From Hymenobacter perfusus (lineage in GTDB: Bacteria > Bacteroidota > Bacteroidia > Cytophagales > Hymenobacteraceae), in NCBI RefSeq assembly GCF_003944765.1, contig NZ_RWIU01000001.1, forward strand, positions 434,001 to 498,000: a DNA stretch of 64,000 nt, given 5' to 3'. Each line of letters begins with the position of its first letter. The first letter of the stretch is position 1. Below are positions 18,662 through 27,957 of this stretch, piece after piece. The notes below the pieces were generated by a model. That model was given only the letters and a program-made list of their open reading frames with translations, was not told the origin of the DNA and made no database searches. A program made the translations under genes and the position numbers.

Positions 18662-19624
18662 ATGCCTTTCGCCTCCGATAAAGAAGCCGCCGACGCGCTT
18701 GCCCGGTCCTACCAGAAGCTCCGCCAGGAAATCGGCAAAGTCATTATCGGGCAGGATGATGTGGTGGAGCTGGTGCTGACGGCCGTGTTTTCGCAGGGCC
18801 ACTGCCTGCTGGTGGGCGTACCGGGACTGGCGAAAACCCTGCTCATCCAGACCATTGCCGACTCGCTGGACCTCTCATTCAACCGCGTACAGTTCACCCC
18901 TGATCTGATGCCGTCGGACATTGTGGGCTCCGAAACGCTCAATCAGCAGCGGGATTTTCACTTTGTGCCAGGGCCGATTTTCGCCAACATCGTGCTGGCC
19001 GACGAAATCAACCGAACCCCACCCAAAACCCAGGCGGCCCTGCTCGAAAGCATGCAGGAATACGCTGTGACGGTGGCGGGCAAGCGGTATCCGTTGCAGC
19101 GCCCCTTCTTCGTGCTGGCCACCCAGAACCCGATTGAACAGGAAGGCACTTACCCGTTGCCCGAAGCCCAGCTGGACCGCTTCATGTTCAATATTGAGCT
19201 GGGCTATCCAAGCTACGAGGCGGAGTTGCAGATTGTGAAGAATACCACGTCCGAGCACAAGCCTACGGTTAGTAAAATACTGCACGCCGACGAGATTCAG
19301 GCGTTTCAGCAGTTGGTACGGCGCGTACCCGTAGCCGATAATGTGGTGGAGTATGCCGTTGGTCTGGTGCACAAAACCCGTCCTAATACCGGCCGGGCCG
19401 CTGCCCGGGCCTCGCAGTTGCTGGAATGGGGAGCAGGCCCCCGGGCTTCGCAGCACCTCATTGTTGGGGCCAAGTGCCACGCTCTCATTCACGGCAAATA
19501 CTCGCCCGACATTGAGGACGTGAAAGCGGTAGCCCTGCCCATTCTGCGCCACCGCTTGGTGCGCAACTTCAAGGCTGAAGCCGAGGGCATCACCGTGGAC
19601 CAGATTGTAAAAGAACTTTTATAG
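18662..19624 (+). CDS. MoxR family AAA+ ATPase
   Basis: 320 residues from the ATG at 18662. The family order is intact: GQDDVVELVL, Walker A-like GVPGLAKT, LADEINRTPPKTQAALLESM (Walker B and MoxR box), ATQNPIEQEGTYPLPEAQLD (sensor 1 and arginine region). MoxR ATPases act as chaperones that mature partner proteins, usually von Willebrand A-domain proteins encoded next door. Here no such partner follows, only an unknown 147-residue protein. The 87-bp spacer from SurA is rich in TTGG/CCAA words. Confidence 0.93.
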   Translation: MPFASDKEAADALARSYQKLRQEIGKVIIGQDDVVELVLTAVFSQGHCLLVGVPGLAKTLLIQTIADSLDLSFNRVQFTPDLMPSDIVGSETLNQQRDFHFVPGPIFANIVLADEINRTPPKTQAALLESMQEYAVTVAGKRYPLQRPFFVLATQNPIEQEGTYPLPEAQLDRFMFNIELGYPSYEAELQIVKNTTSEHKPTVSKILHADEIQAFQQLVRRVPVADNVVEYAVGLVHKTRPNTGRAAARASQLLEWGAGPRASQHLIVGAKCHALIHGKYSPDIEDVKAVALPILRHRLVRNFKAEAEGITVDQIVKELL

Positions 19625-19747
19625 AAAGAAGTAAGACTACGAGATTTGAGACGAGGAACCTGTGTTCTGGCACAGAACTGACGTCTTACTTCTCTTCTTA
19701 ACATAGTCTCACTTCTCATTTCTCATAGTATCACCTCTCAGAAAGGA
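19625..19747. repeat. Spacer with inverted AAGTAAGAC words
   Basis: AGAAGTAAGAC (19627-19637) is repeated inverted at 19683-19693. The rest is made of short CTCACTTCTCATTTCTCAT-type words like those in the 2085-2184 palindrome. It separates moxR from the small protein gene at 19748 and could be a degraded palindromic element. Confidence 0.5.
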
Positions 19748-20191
19748 ATGGAAGCAGCCGGTTACTACCAGCAATTTGAGCGCAACCTGGAAATCATCAT
19801 CAGTGGTCTGGAAGCTGGGCTCGATGTGCGCACTACCGCCCTCACTACCTCATTGCCGCTTGAGGTGTACGTGCTGAGCGAAGTTCTGAACCACGGTGGC
19901 GGCCAGTTTCGCCTCACTACGGAGGCTCCTTTGGAACGCCTGCGCGAGTTCCATGCCCAGTTCCGCCAGAACGAAGCCGGTAATGAAGTCTTGATGCAGC
20001 GTATTCTGGACGATAAGAAAGCGCTGATGCGCACGCCCGAAGGCCGCGTGCTTACGAAGGAAATGCTGATTCGCCGCCTGGAGTACTTCAATGAGGCAGC
20101 CCGGCAGGTAAACGTAATGCGCAACCAGCAGGCTCTCGGCAGCCCCCCGCAGGCGCGTTCCGGTATCGGGGCAGAGCTGCAGAAAGGCTAG
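19748..20191 (+). CDS. Unknown cytoplasmic protein following moxR
   Basis: 147 residues, ATG start, no signal peptide or membrane segment. It looks like a compact alpha/beta start (YYQQFERNLEIIISGLEAGLD) followed by charged helices (ERLREFHAQFRQNEAG, TKEMLIRRLEYFNEAARQVNVM). No family was recognised. It follows moxR by 123 bp on the same strand, so it may be a local partner, but the spacer contains inverted repeats and the link is only positional. Codon composition matches its neighbours, so I regard it as a real gene. Confidence 0.7.
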   Translation: MEAAGYYQQFERNLEIIISGLEAGLDVRTTALTTSLPLEVYVLSEVLNHGGGQFRLTTEAPLERLREFHAQFRQNEAGNEVLMQRILDDKKALMRTPEGRVLTKEMLIRRLEYFNEAARQVNVMRNQQALGSPPQARSGIGAELQKG

Positions 20192-20260
20192 TTCCAGCCT
20201 CTATACACCTAAGCCGGACTCGTCAGATCTCGTGGACGATTACAACGAATCGGTTTATAG

Positions 20261-20321
20261 CCCGATACCCCAAATAAAAAGGCTTGCCAGATTGGCAAGC
20301 CTTTTTATTTGGGGTATCGGG
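20261..20321. terminator. Extended bidirectional terminator (29-bp perfect arms)
   Basis: 20261-20289 and 20293-20321 are perfect reverse complements around GAT. The core GGCTTGCCA/TGGCAAGCC is flanked by A5/T5 runs and then extended outward by CCCGATACCCCAAAT. It lies between the convergent unknown gene and SDR gene. The core suffices for termination; the extra 15 bp per arm are unusual. Confidence 0.9.
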
Positions 20322-20413
20322 GAGCTTACAGGGGTCTATCCGACAGCAAATCGTCTATAAAACCCGACGGGTCTGGTTTATTCCGAGAAAATCCGGGCGT
20401 AGCCTGTCTGTGG

Positions 20414-21298
20414 CTACGACATAGAAGCTGCCGCTTCTTCGCGCACTTTGGTGTTGCCTTCCTTGCTGTGCTGCAGGTTGAGGCTGCCGGTGGGCTCCTG
20501 CTTCAGATGCGTGGGTACTTCGTCGCCGGCGGCGCTCTTGGAAATAGTTACGCCGCCATCTACAAAGTACGTGGCCCCGGTAACGTAGCTGGCTTCCTCG
20601 GAGGCCAGGAACAGGTACACGTTGGCTACTTCTTCGGGCGTGCCCCGGCGGCCCAATGGTACGCCGGCTACCGTATTCTTTTCCATTTTCTGGTTCATCG
20701 GTCCGGTTTCCTTGTGCGTCCAAGCCGTGTCAATGGGGCCCGGGCCGACGCAGTTGACGCGGACGCCGTGTTTTGCCTGCTCCACGGCCAGCCCCTTGCT
20801 GAAGGTCATCACCCAGGCTTTGGTGCCGCCGTAGGGCGTAATCATGGGAGAACCCATCTGTCCGGCTTCCGAACCCGCCGATACGATGTTGCCCTTGGTC
20901 TTTTGCAGCTCCGGCAACGCCGCCCGGCTCATCATGAACACCGAGTAGATGTTGTTTTTGATCATGTACTCAAAGGCCTCCACCGGATATTGGTCCAGCT
21001 CGGCGGTGGCCGGGAATACGCCCGCGTTGTTAACGAGAATATCGAGCTTACCGAACTCCTGCACGGCTGCTTTTACGCAGCCTTCCGCTACCTCCTGGGC
21101 CGAAATATCACCGAGGTAACCGATGGCGCGGCCTCCTTCGGCCAGAATTTCATCCACTACTTCGCGCACGGGGTCTGATTTCAGGCCAACGACGACCACG
21201 GCCGCACCTTCGCGAGCAAAACGTTTGCTGATAGCTTCGCCGATACCCGAGCCGCCGCCCGTTACTATGGCTACTTTATTGGTGAGTCTGCCTGACAT
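20414..21298 (-). CDS. SDR family oxidoreductase with C-terminal tail
   Basis: 294 residues from the ATG at 21298. It is a classical SDR: TGGGSGIG cofactor loop, NNAGVF, a SAGSEAG serine segment, catalytic YGGTK and VNCVGPGPIDTAW. The usual end of the fold is at GATYFVDGGVT, near residue 253. About 40 more residues (charged, K/E-rich, ending EEAAASMS) form an extension not normal for the family. Cytoplasmic, NAD(P)-dependent, substrate unknown. The upstream extension to 21400 has no ATG and no family match. Confidence 0.9.
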   Translation of the reverse strand: MSGRLTNKVAIVTGGGSGIGEAISKRFAREGAAVVVVGLKSDPVREVVDEILAEGGRAIGYLGDISAQEVAEGCVKAAVQEFGKLDILVNNAGVFPATAELDQYPVEAFEYMIKNNIYSVFMMSRAALPELQKTKGNIVSAGSEAGQMGSPMITPYGGTKAWVMTFSKGLAVEQAKHGVRVNCVGPGPIDTAWTHKETGPMNQKMEKNTVAGVPLGRRGTPEEVANVYLFLASEEASYVTGATYFVDGGVTISKSAAGDEVPTHLKQEPTGSLNLQHSKEGNTKVREEAAASMS

Positions 21299-21495
21299 GC
21301 TGAAAGGGATTAGAAGGAACAATGCGCCTCCGTGTGGGAGCACCTTCCGGAAATGCATCCGGAAATGAGGCGTGTGAGTGCCCTTCTGAACGACTACCAT
21401 GTGTCGGGGTTTCTAGCGCCGAGCTTTCCCTTGCCGTCGTATAGACCGGTTTTGCGTCTTTCTCCGTAGTATCACCCGGTTACCTACCCCAAATC

Positions 21496-22071
21496 ATGTA
21501 CGCCGTTCCGCCCCTGCCAGCCCCTGCCGGCACGCCCATTCGGGCGGCCAGGCTTACGCTGCGTCCCTATCTGCCTTCCGACACGACAGATTTCTTTCGG
21601 CTTATCGACGAAAACCGGATCCGACTACGGCCATCGTTTCCGGCCCGCGAAGCGGCCGTACAAAGCCCTGCTACCGCTACGCAAACCCTCGCCCAGTTCC
21701 GGCACGACTGGATTACCGGCCGGCTGTACGTCCTCGGCATCTGGCACCAGGAAACCCAACAGTACTTGGGCGACATCAGCCTGAAACCTAACTGGACTCC
21801 GCCCATCACCCTTGAAATCGGGTATTACCTCGCGGCCGATGCGGAAGGGAAAGGATACGCCCGCGAGGCATTGGCAGCTGTTACTGCCTTTGGCTTTGAG
21901 GTGCTGCAGGCTGCACGGCTCCTGATCCGGTGTAAGGCAACTAACCCGCGTAGCTGCGCCGTAGCCGAAGCCGTGGGTTTTCAACCCTTGCCCCCGCGTC
22001 CGCGCCCCTGGCCACTGCGCGCCTTCGGCAGCTCCGATATTCTTTATTATTGCCTGCGACGACCGTCCTGA
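21496..22071 (+). CDS. GNAT acetyltransferase (RimJ/RimL type)
   Basis: 191 residues, ATG start. The RimJ/RimL layout is visible: RLTLRPYLPSDTTDFFRLID at the N-terminus, then QQYLGDISLKPNWTP, IGYYLAADAEGKGYAREAL (acetyl-CoA-binding motif A) and CKATNPRSCAVAEAVGF (motif B). Proteins of this type acetylate N-termini of ribosomal proteins or small amines; this one has no visible substrate hint. It stands alone, convergent with the outer-membrane protein gene after a 9-bp gap. Confidence 0.9.
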   Translation: MYAVPPLPAPAGTPIRAARLTLRPYLPSDTTDFFRLIDENRIRLRPSFPAREAAVQSPATATQTLAQFRHDWITGRLYVLGIWHQETQQYLGDISLKPNWTPPITLEIGYYLAADAEGKGYAREALAAVTAFGFEVLQAARLLIRCKATNPRSCAVAEAVGFQPLPPRPRPWPLRAFGSSDILYYCLRRPS

Positions 22072-22080
22072 AACACGCCT

Positions 22081-23244
22081 CTAATTGCCTTTTACGGTTC
22101 CCAGCAGGAAGCTTTGGTTGAAATTCAGATACAGCGCAAAGGAAAAGTCGAACAGGCCGTTGTTCAGGTCGTAGAGCGGTTCGAAGCGCGTGGTCAGGAT
22201 GAGGTTACCAGGCAACCGGTAGTCTTTGATGGCCCGCAGAATCAGCAGTTGACGCTGCTTTTCGGTATATCCCGGATCGGCCATCGAAACGGAAACCGAT
22301 TGGTACAGCCGCCCCCCAATGGGCGAGATATAGCCGCTTCCCTGCCAGTAAGCCAGTTGTAGGTTAGACAGGCGCGTATCAAGGCCGGCGTTGAGGTAGA
22401 GCCCGGTGCCGCGCTTGTAGGGCAGCGCATATGTGAAGGAGTAGTCGTGGAAGTACGTGACGTAGCCATCGAAGTGCGCGGCCTGCACAAAGCGCGAGGA
22501 CAGCGCCTTGCGCACCCGCAAGCCGGTAGCCCCGTTGAAAAGCGTCTGCAGCGGCTTATCAATGGTGTCCAGCTGCCCGCCGGTATGGGTGGCCGTAAAC
22601 TGAAACGGCAGCTTCAGGAGCCAGCCGGTGGAGTCGCCCAGTAGCCGCCGCTCCACGCTGAGGCCCCCGGCTACTTCCTCCTGGTAGTTGCTGAAGCGGT
22701 ACTGCTGCCGCCGCCAGTTCACCCAGGCATCCAGAAACGTGTTGCTGGTCAGGTACTGATACTGCACGCCCTCCTCCAGCCGGTCGTAGAGTACCCGCTC
22801 AAAGTCATACATCGGCTCAATGTAGCCGTGCTGCAGGTTGCCTTCAATGTTGCCGAACAGCAGCCGGTGCGAGCCTTGGGCGTACTTGAGCGTAAACAAG
22901 GGCCGTACCTGCCGCAGCCGCTGCGTACCGTAGTCCTTCTGCAGGAAAATGCCCGCTTCCAGCCGCAGGTTGGCCGCCGGAAAATACACCAGCCGCGGGG
23001 CCAGCTGCGCCCCGAAGTAGGTCAGGCCGGGGTCAATCTTGTTGAAATACTCGTTGTCTTTGTTGAACAGCAGGCCGTGTACTTCCAGCCGCACCTGCCG
23101 CTCGTAGCCTGGGCCCAGTGGTAGCCGGTTAAAGAAAGCCCGGTTATCCAGTTGCGCCCACGCGCCCCCCATCCCCCCCAGCCACGCTACCAGCGTCAGT
23201 ATCAGAGCCCTAGAAAGCTGGTTTGATTCCAAAAAATTTAGCAC
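22081..23244 (-). CDS. Predicted outer-membrane beta-barrel protein, unknown
   Basis: 387 residues using a GTG start at 23244; no ATG precedes the signal peptide, which ends at GGAWAQ (about residue 31). The mature protein consists of alternating aromatic strands (RLEAGIFLQKDYG, RPLFTLKYAQGSHRLLFG, GLYLNAGLDTRLSNLQLAYWQG) and ends in a strand with an aromatic residue near the terminus (LYLNFNQSFLLGTVKGN). This suggests a porin-like barrel or a carbohydrate/lipid channel. No family was recognised. It is divergent from recA with a 192-bp gap. Confidence 0.75.
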   Translation of the reverse strand: MLNFLESNQLSRALILTLVAWLGGMGGAWAQLDNRAFFNRLPLGPGYERQVRLEVHGLLFNKDNEYFNKIDPGLTYFGAQLAPRLVYFPAANLRLEAGIFLQKDYGTQRLRQVRPLFTLKYAQGSHRLLFGNIEGNLQHGYIEPMYDFERVLYDRLEEGVQYQYLTSNTFLDAWVNWRRQQYRFSNYQEEVAGGLSVERRLLGDSTGWLLKLPFQFTATHTGGQLDTIDKPLQTLFNGATGLRVRKALSSRFVQAAHFDGYVTYFHDYSFTYALPYKRGTGLYLNAGLDTRLSNLQLAYWQGSGYISPIGGRLYQSVSVSMADPGYTEKQRQLLILRAIKDYRLPGNLILTTRFEPLYDLNNGLFDFSFALYLNFNQSFLLGTVKGN

Positions 23245-23436
23245 AGAAAAAACATCCTGAATTCAACGAATTTTTTTAGCATTGCGGGCACAAAATATAG
23301 TCCGGCGGCGTTACCATGAGCCACCCCTGACCGACCCCGGTTCTCCTGCTTCCCGCACTCGTGCAAGTGGTTGCGCCGGCCGGCTAAAAGGCCTACATTC
23401 ACCAAACCTAAGCATTTCCAAATAACCCTTTATATA

Positions 23437-24555
23437 ATGGCAGCAACCACTGAAAAGGCTGAGAAAGCGGAGAAAAACGCCTCCAATCCCCAGGCTGAGA
23501 AACTCAAAGCCCTCCAGCTCACCCTCGATAAGCTGGATAAGAGCTACGGCAAAGGTACCGTGATGAAGCTCAGCGACAATAAGGTGATGGACATTGAAGT
23601 CATCAGCACCGGCTCGCTGGGACTGGACATTGCCCTGGGTGTGGGTGGTCTGCCGAAAGGCCGCGTAGTGGAAATCTACGGCCCGGAATCGTCGGGTAAA
23701 ACGACCCTCACTATGCACTGCATTGCTGAGGCCCAGAAAAAGGGTGGCATTGCCGCATTCATTGATGCGGAGCACGCCTTTGACCCGTTGTACGCTAAGA
23801 AACTCGGCATCGACACGGCCAACCTGCTCATCGCCCAGCCCGACAATGGCGAACAAGCTTTGGAAATTGCCGACCAGCTTATTTCCTCTGGTGCCATCGA
23901 CATCATTGTGATTGACTCCGTGGCCGCTCTGGTGCCGAAAGGCGAGCTGGAAGGCGACATGGGCGACTCGAAAGTGGGTCTGCATGCCCGCCTCATGAGC
24001 CAAGCCCTGCGGAAACTCACTGGCACCATTAACAAAACCGGCTGCTGCTGCATTTTCATCAACCAGCTGCGGGAGAAAATAGGGGTCATGTTCGGCTCGC
24101 CCGAAACCACCACCGGTGGCAACGCCCTGAAATTCTACGCGTCGGTTCGCCTCGACATCCGCCGCATTGGCCAGATCAAGGAGGACAAGGACAACATCAC
24201 CGGCAACCGCACCAAGGTGAAAGTGGTGAAGAACAAGGTAGCCCCGCCCTTCAAAGTCATTGAATTTGACATCCTGTACGGCGAAGGTATTTCCAAAGTG
24301 GGCGAGATTCTGGACCTGGGCGTGGATATGGGCATTATTGCCAAATCGGGCTCCTGGTTCAGCTACGAAGGCAACCGCCTGGGCCAGGGCCGCGAAGGCG
24401 TGAAAACCGTCCTGCTCGACAATCCCGAGCTGGCCGATAAAATCGAAGCCCAGATCCGGGCCAAGGTGAAGGGAGCCCCCGAGGAGGCACTGGCCGCCAT
24501 TCCCGAGGACCGCACCACCGACGAGGACGAGGCCGACGACACCGACGACCTGTAA
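23437..24555 (+). CDS. recA: Recombinase RecA
   Basis: 372 residues from ATG; a non-ATG extension upstream is rejected. After an acidic/lysine-rich N-terminal leader of about 25 residues come Walker [37 protein letters not shown] (Walker B), the L1/L2 loops ([37 protein letters not shown]) and the acidic C-terminal tail ([13 protein letters not shown]). It forms the DNA-strand-exchange filament and promotes LexA-type self-cleavage. No SOS box was recognised in the 190-bp upstream region. Confidence 0.99.
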   Translation: MAATTEKAEKAEKNASNPQAEKLKALQLTLDKLDKSYGKGTVMKLSDNKVMDIEVISTGSLGLDIALGVGGLPKGRVVEIYGPESSGKTTLTMHCIAEAQKKGGIAAFIDAEHAFDPLYAKKLGIDTANLLIAQPDNGEQALEIADQLISSGAIDIIVIDSVAALVPKGELEGDMGDSKVGLHARLMSQALRKLTGTINKTGCCCIFINQLREKIGVMFGSPETTTGGNALKFYASVRLDIRRIGQIKEDKDNITGNRTKVKVVKNKVAPPFKVIEFDILYGEGISKVGEILDLGVDMGIIAKSGSWFSYEGNRLGQGREGVKTVLLDNPELADKIEAQIRAKVKGAPEEALAAIPEDRTTDEDEADDTDDL

Positions 24556-24574
24556 GCCATTCGGCACCAACGAG

Positions 24575-24618
24575 CATAAAAAAAGCGCCACCGGTTATCC
24601 GGCGGCGCTTTTTTTATG
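24575..24618 (+). terminator. Rho-independent terminator after recA
   Basis: AAAAAAAGCGCCACCGG pairs with CCGGCGGCGCTTTTTTT (one mismatch) around TTAT. The A and T runs make it functional in both directions. Confidence 0.92.
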
Positions 24619-24715
24619 CGGTTTCCCGGTTCCTGCGCGCCACCAACGCCGGCCGGCTACCATCTGGCGGAAAGTCGATTCAGGGGTGGATACCGGCTCA
24701 TTTAAACGCTGCTTT

Positions 24716-24744
24716 TTGGCCCTGTCAGAATCCGAGTATCTTTG
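24716..24744 (+). promoter_or_regulatory. Bacteroidota-type promoter of the DUF3108 gene
   Basis: TTG (24716-24718) and TATCTTTG (24737-24744) are separated by 18 bp, close to the TTG-N19-TAnnTTTG consensus and 52 bp before the ATG. Confidence 0.75.
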
Positions 24745-24796
24745 CTGGCACCGCATTTGAGAAGGTCCCGGCTACACTCTATTTCGCCGCTTGTCC

Positions 24797-25627
24797 ATGA
24801 ACCGCCGCTGGCTTCTGTTTTCTGCGCTGACCCTGCCGCTGGCTGCCGCACTCACGGCGTTTGGCCCGGCCTCCGAGGCCACCCGCACCGTTACCAACCA
24901 TAGCTTCGAGCGGGGCGAAACCCTGCAATACAAGGTGCATTACGGCCTCATTAACGCGGCGGAGGCCACTATTGAGGTCGATGACGCCGTGCATCGGGTA
25001 AACGAGCGGCCCTGCTACAAGGCCACCGTGACGGGCCGCACCACCGGCTCCTTCGATTTTTTCCTGCGCATCCGAGATACCTGGCGCTCTTACATCGATA
25101 CCACTAGCATTCTGCCGCAGCGGTTTTTCCGCAATATTGAGGAGAATAACTACCGCAAGCACGAAACCGTGGAGTTCGACCACCTCCGGGACGTGGCGGA
25201 AGTGGAAAGCCACAAGCGCGACAAGAACAACGTGAAAAAGGGGACGTTCAAAATCCCCAACAACGTGCAGGACATCGTCAGCGGCTTTTATTTCCTGCGG
25301 ACCCTGAATTACGACCAGCGCAAAGTAGGCGAAGTAATTAAGGTGCAGGGGTTCTTCGACGAGGACGTATTCAACATGGATGTGGTGTACAAGGGCCGCG
25401 AAGTGGTAGAAACCAAGGCCGGCACTATTCGCGTCATCCGGCTGGTGCCCAAGATGCCCAGCAACAAGATTTTTAAAGGAGAAAACGCCGTGTCGGTGTA
25501 CCTCTCCGACGACCGGAACAAGGTTCCGGTTCTAATTCAGGCCGAAATGTTTGTAGGGGCCGTGAAAGTGGACCTCTACAAGTACAAAGGGCTACGAAAC
25601 CGGTTAAATCTGGTGGCGCAAAAATGA
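24797..25627 (+). CDS. DUF3108 exported protein
   Basis: 276 residues from the ATG at 24797, with a signal peptide of about 25-30 residues (LLFSALTLPLAAALTAFGP). The DUF3108 pattern is clear: FERGETLQYKVHYGLINAAE near the start, then KATVTGRTTGSFDFFLRIRD, YRKHETVEFDH, NNVQDIVSGFYFLRTL and VSVYLSDDRNKVPVLIQAEM toward the end. The domain is periplasmic and of unknown function, often found in Bacteroidota and Proteobacteria. It is monocistronic with its own promoter and terminator. Confidence 0.9.
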   Translation: MNRRWLLFSALTLPLAAALTAFGPASEATRTVTNHSFERGETLQYKVHYGLINAAEATIEVDDAVHRVNERPCYKATVTGRTTGSFDFFLRIRDTWRSYIDTTSILPQRFFRNIEENNYRKHETVEFDHLRDVAEVESHKRDKNNVKKGTFKIPNNVQDIVSGFYFLRTLNYDQRKVGEVIKVQGFFDEDVFNMDVVYKGREVVETKAGTIRVIRLVPKMPSNKIFKGENAVSVYLSDDRNKVPVLIQAEMFVGAVKVDLYKYKGLRNRLNLVAQK

Positions 25628-25635
25628 TTCTGTGT

Positions 25636-25670
25636 GAAGCGGCTCCCGTTGGGGGCCGCTTTTCTTTTTT
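25636..25670 (+). terminator. Rho-independent terminator
   Basis: GAAGCGGCTCCC pairs with GGGGGCCGCTT (one bulge) and is followed by TTTCTTTTTT. Confidence 0.8.
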
Positions 25671-25908
25671 CCATCCCGGTATACCCCCGTTCCTTGTCTG
25701 ATGCCGACTACACTCGCCACCCGCCGCCGCATGGTTCTTCAGCCCAGCCGTGTGGCAGTGCAGATCCCGGTGAAAGCCCCCCCGGCCGTAGCTGATTTTG
25801 TGTGGCCTATTCCGAACCCCGCCCCCCGAAAGGAGCCTGTCCAGGGCCGGTTCCGGCTACTGGCAGCGGGTAACGAAAACGTAACACGCCGCGCGCGTCG
25901 GCCGGCGG

Positions 25909-25916
25909 TACTTTTG
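25909..25916 (+). promoter_or_regulatory. Putative -7 box for the response-regulator operon
   Basis: TACTTTTG matches TAnnTTTG and lies 39 bp before the GTG at 25956. It favours that start over an in-frame ATG at 25701, which would put 85 residues of unrelated sequence before the receiver domain. Confidence 0.5.
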
Positions 25917-25955
25917 TCCTCGCGCATTCTCTTTTACCCTAAACCTCCTCGCTCC

Positions 25956-26657
<702 letters not shown>

Positions 26658-26756
26658 GTGAAGTGATGAGCTGGTGAATGGGTGAGTTGCTGTCCTGTCC
26701 GCACAAGTGGTGCCCGCAGAACAGCAACTCACCCATTTACCAGCTCACCACTTCAC
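26658..26756. repeat. Intra-operon palindrome, 36-bp arms, between regulator and kinase
   Basis: 26658-26693 and 26721-26756 are reverse complements with two mismatches, one of which would be a G-U pair in RNA, around a 27-nt loop. The arms are built of words such as GAGCTGGTGAATGGGTGAG. It begins one base after the response regulator stop and ends 9 bp before the kinase ATG, so the whole intergenic region is the hairpin. Confidence 0.9.
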
Positions 26757-26765
26757 CATTTCCTT

Positions 26766-27845
26766 ATGCGCTTCTCTGTTTCCTCCCGCACCATTGCCAT
26801 TATCCTGTCGTTGCTGGTGGCGGCGGTACTGACGACGCTGGCGTGGCTGGCCCCTACCCTGCCGTTTGAGCAGGGTGTCCTGGCGGCTGGCATTACTGTA
26901 GCAGCCTGCTTTCTGCTGCTATACCTAATGTTTGAGGCCCTCATTTTTCGGGAAATCAACAACCTTTACGAGGGGCTGGAACATATCAAGCGCAAGGAAT
27001 TTCGGCGCATGTCGAACAAGTTTCTGTTCCGACCCGAGCCGCTCAAGCGCATGCGCGACGAGATTCTGGACATGGCCCAGCGCAAGCAGCAGGAAATTGA
27101 TGAACTCAAGCGCCTGCAGGATCTGCGCCGCGAGTTTCTGGCCGATGTATCGCACGAGCTGAAAACACCCATTTTTGCCGCTCAGGGGTTCGTGCATACG
27201 ATTCTGGATGATGATGACGTAGACGAGTTCACACGCAAGAAGTTCCTCCAGAAAGCCGCCACCAGCCTTGATGCGCTGGATGCCCTGGTGCAGGACCTCG
27301 TCACGATTTCTCAATTGGAAAAAGGTGTCGTACGCATGCGCCGCCAGAGCTTCGACCTTGGCCAGCTGGTGCTGGATATCTTCGAGCAGCTGGAGTTGAA
27401 AGCGGCCCGTCGGGGCGTTACGCTGGAACTGACCACACCTACCACCATTCCCGCCAGCACGCTCCGCGTACTGGCCGACCGTAACCGCATCCGGCAGGTA
27501 CTCATCAACCTCATTGATAACGCCATCAAGTACGGACGTGAAAACGGCCACGTCCGGGTAAGTCTGCAGGAAATCGGCAAAGGCATCCGTATCAGCGTGC
27601 AGGACGACGGCGAAGGCATCCCGAAACAGCATCAGAACCGCATTTTTGAGCGTTTCTACCGCATTGACAAAAGCCGTACCCGGGAGTCGCGCGACGCGGG
27701 CGGCTCGGGTCTGGGGCTCGCCATCAGCAAGCACATCGTGGAAGCGCACCGCTCCACCATCCGGGTGCGCAGCGAGGTAGGCCAGGGAACTACCCTGGAA
27801 TTCAAGCTCCCCCGCCCCCGCCGAGCCCCCGAGGAAACGATTTGA
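26766..27845 (+). CDS. Sensor histidine kinase (PhoR-like)
   Basis: 359 residues from the ATG at 26766. Two membrane helices at about 8-30 and 36-58 leave almost no periplasmic loop, so the signal is probably intramembrane or cytoplasmic. A linker of about 70 residues precedes the dimerisation domain with H130 in DVSHELKTPI. The ATPase domain shows the N box (LINLIDNAIKYG), G1 (DDGEGIP), F (FERFYRIDKSR) and G2 (GGSGLGLAI). It phosphorylates the upstream response regulator. The non-ATG start at 26682 would translate through the hairpin and is rejected. Confidence 0.94.
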   Translation: MRFSVSSRTIAIILSLLVAAVLTTLAWLAPTLPFEQGVLAAGITVAACFLLLYLMFEALIFREINNLYEGLEHIKRKEFRRMSNKFLFRPEPLKRMRDEILDMAQRKQQEIDELKRLQDLRREFLADVSHELKTPIFAAQGFVHTILDDDDVDEFTRKKFLQKAATSLDALDALVQDLVTISQLEKGVVRMRRQSFDLGQLVLDIFEQLELKAARRGVTLELTTPTTIPASTLRVLADRNRIRQVLINLIDNAIKYGRENGHVRVSLQEIGKGIRISVQDDGEGIPKQHQNRIFERFYRIDKSRTRESRDAGGSGLGLAISKHIVEAHRSTIRVRSEVGQGTTLEFKLPRPRRAPEETI

Positions 27846-27940
27846 ATCGAAGTCAAGGAGGGGGGGGGAAATCAAAGCCCGAACGGTAAGTCCGAAGTTT
27901 TGGCTTTTCACTTTTTCTCCTCGACTTCACCATAGCCCCG

Positions 27941-27948
27941 TACCTTTG
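27941..27948 (+). promoter_or_regulatory. Putative -7 box placing a near-leaderless start
   Basis: TACCTTTG matches TAnnTTTG and ends 9 bp before the pseudouridine synthase ATG at 27958. Transcription would begin almost at the start codon. Confidence 0.5.
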
Positions 27949-27957
27949 CAGTTCTAT

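Noticed and set aside
23311..24591. 426-codon minus-strand frame across recA
   Set aside because: RecA on the plus strand is unmistakable; the antisense frame is a shadow.
25701..25955. N-terminal extension of the response regulator from an in-frame ATG
   Set aside because: The 85 extra residues are low-complexity and precede a promoter box at 25909; the receiver domain begins right after the GTG at 25956.
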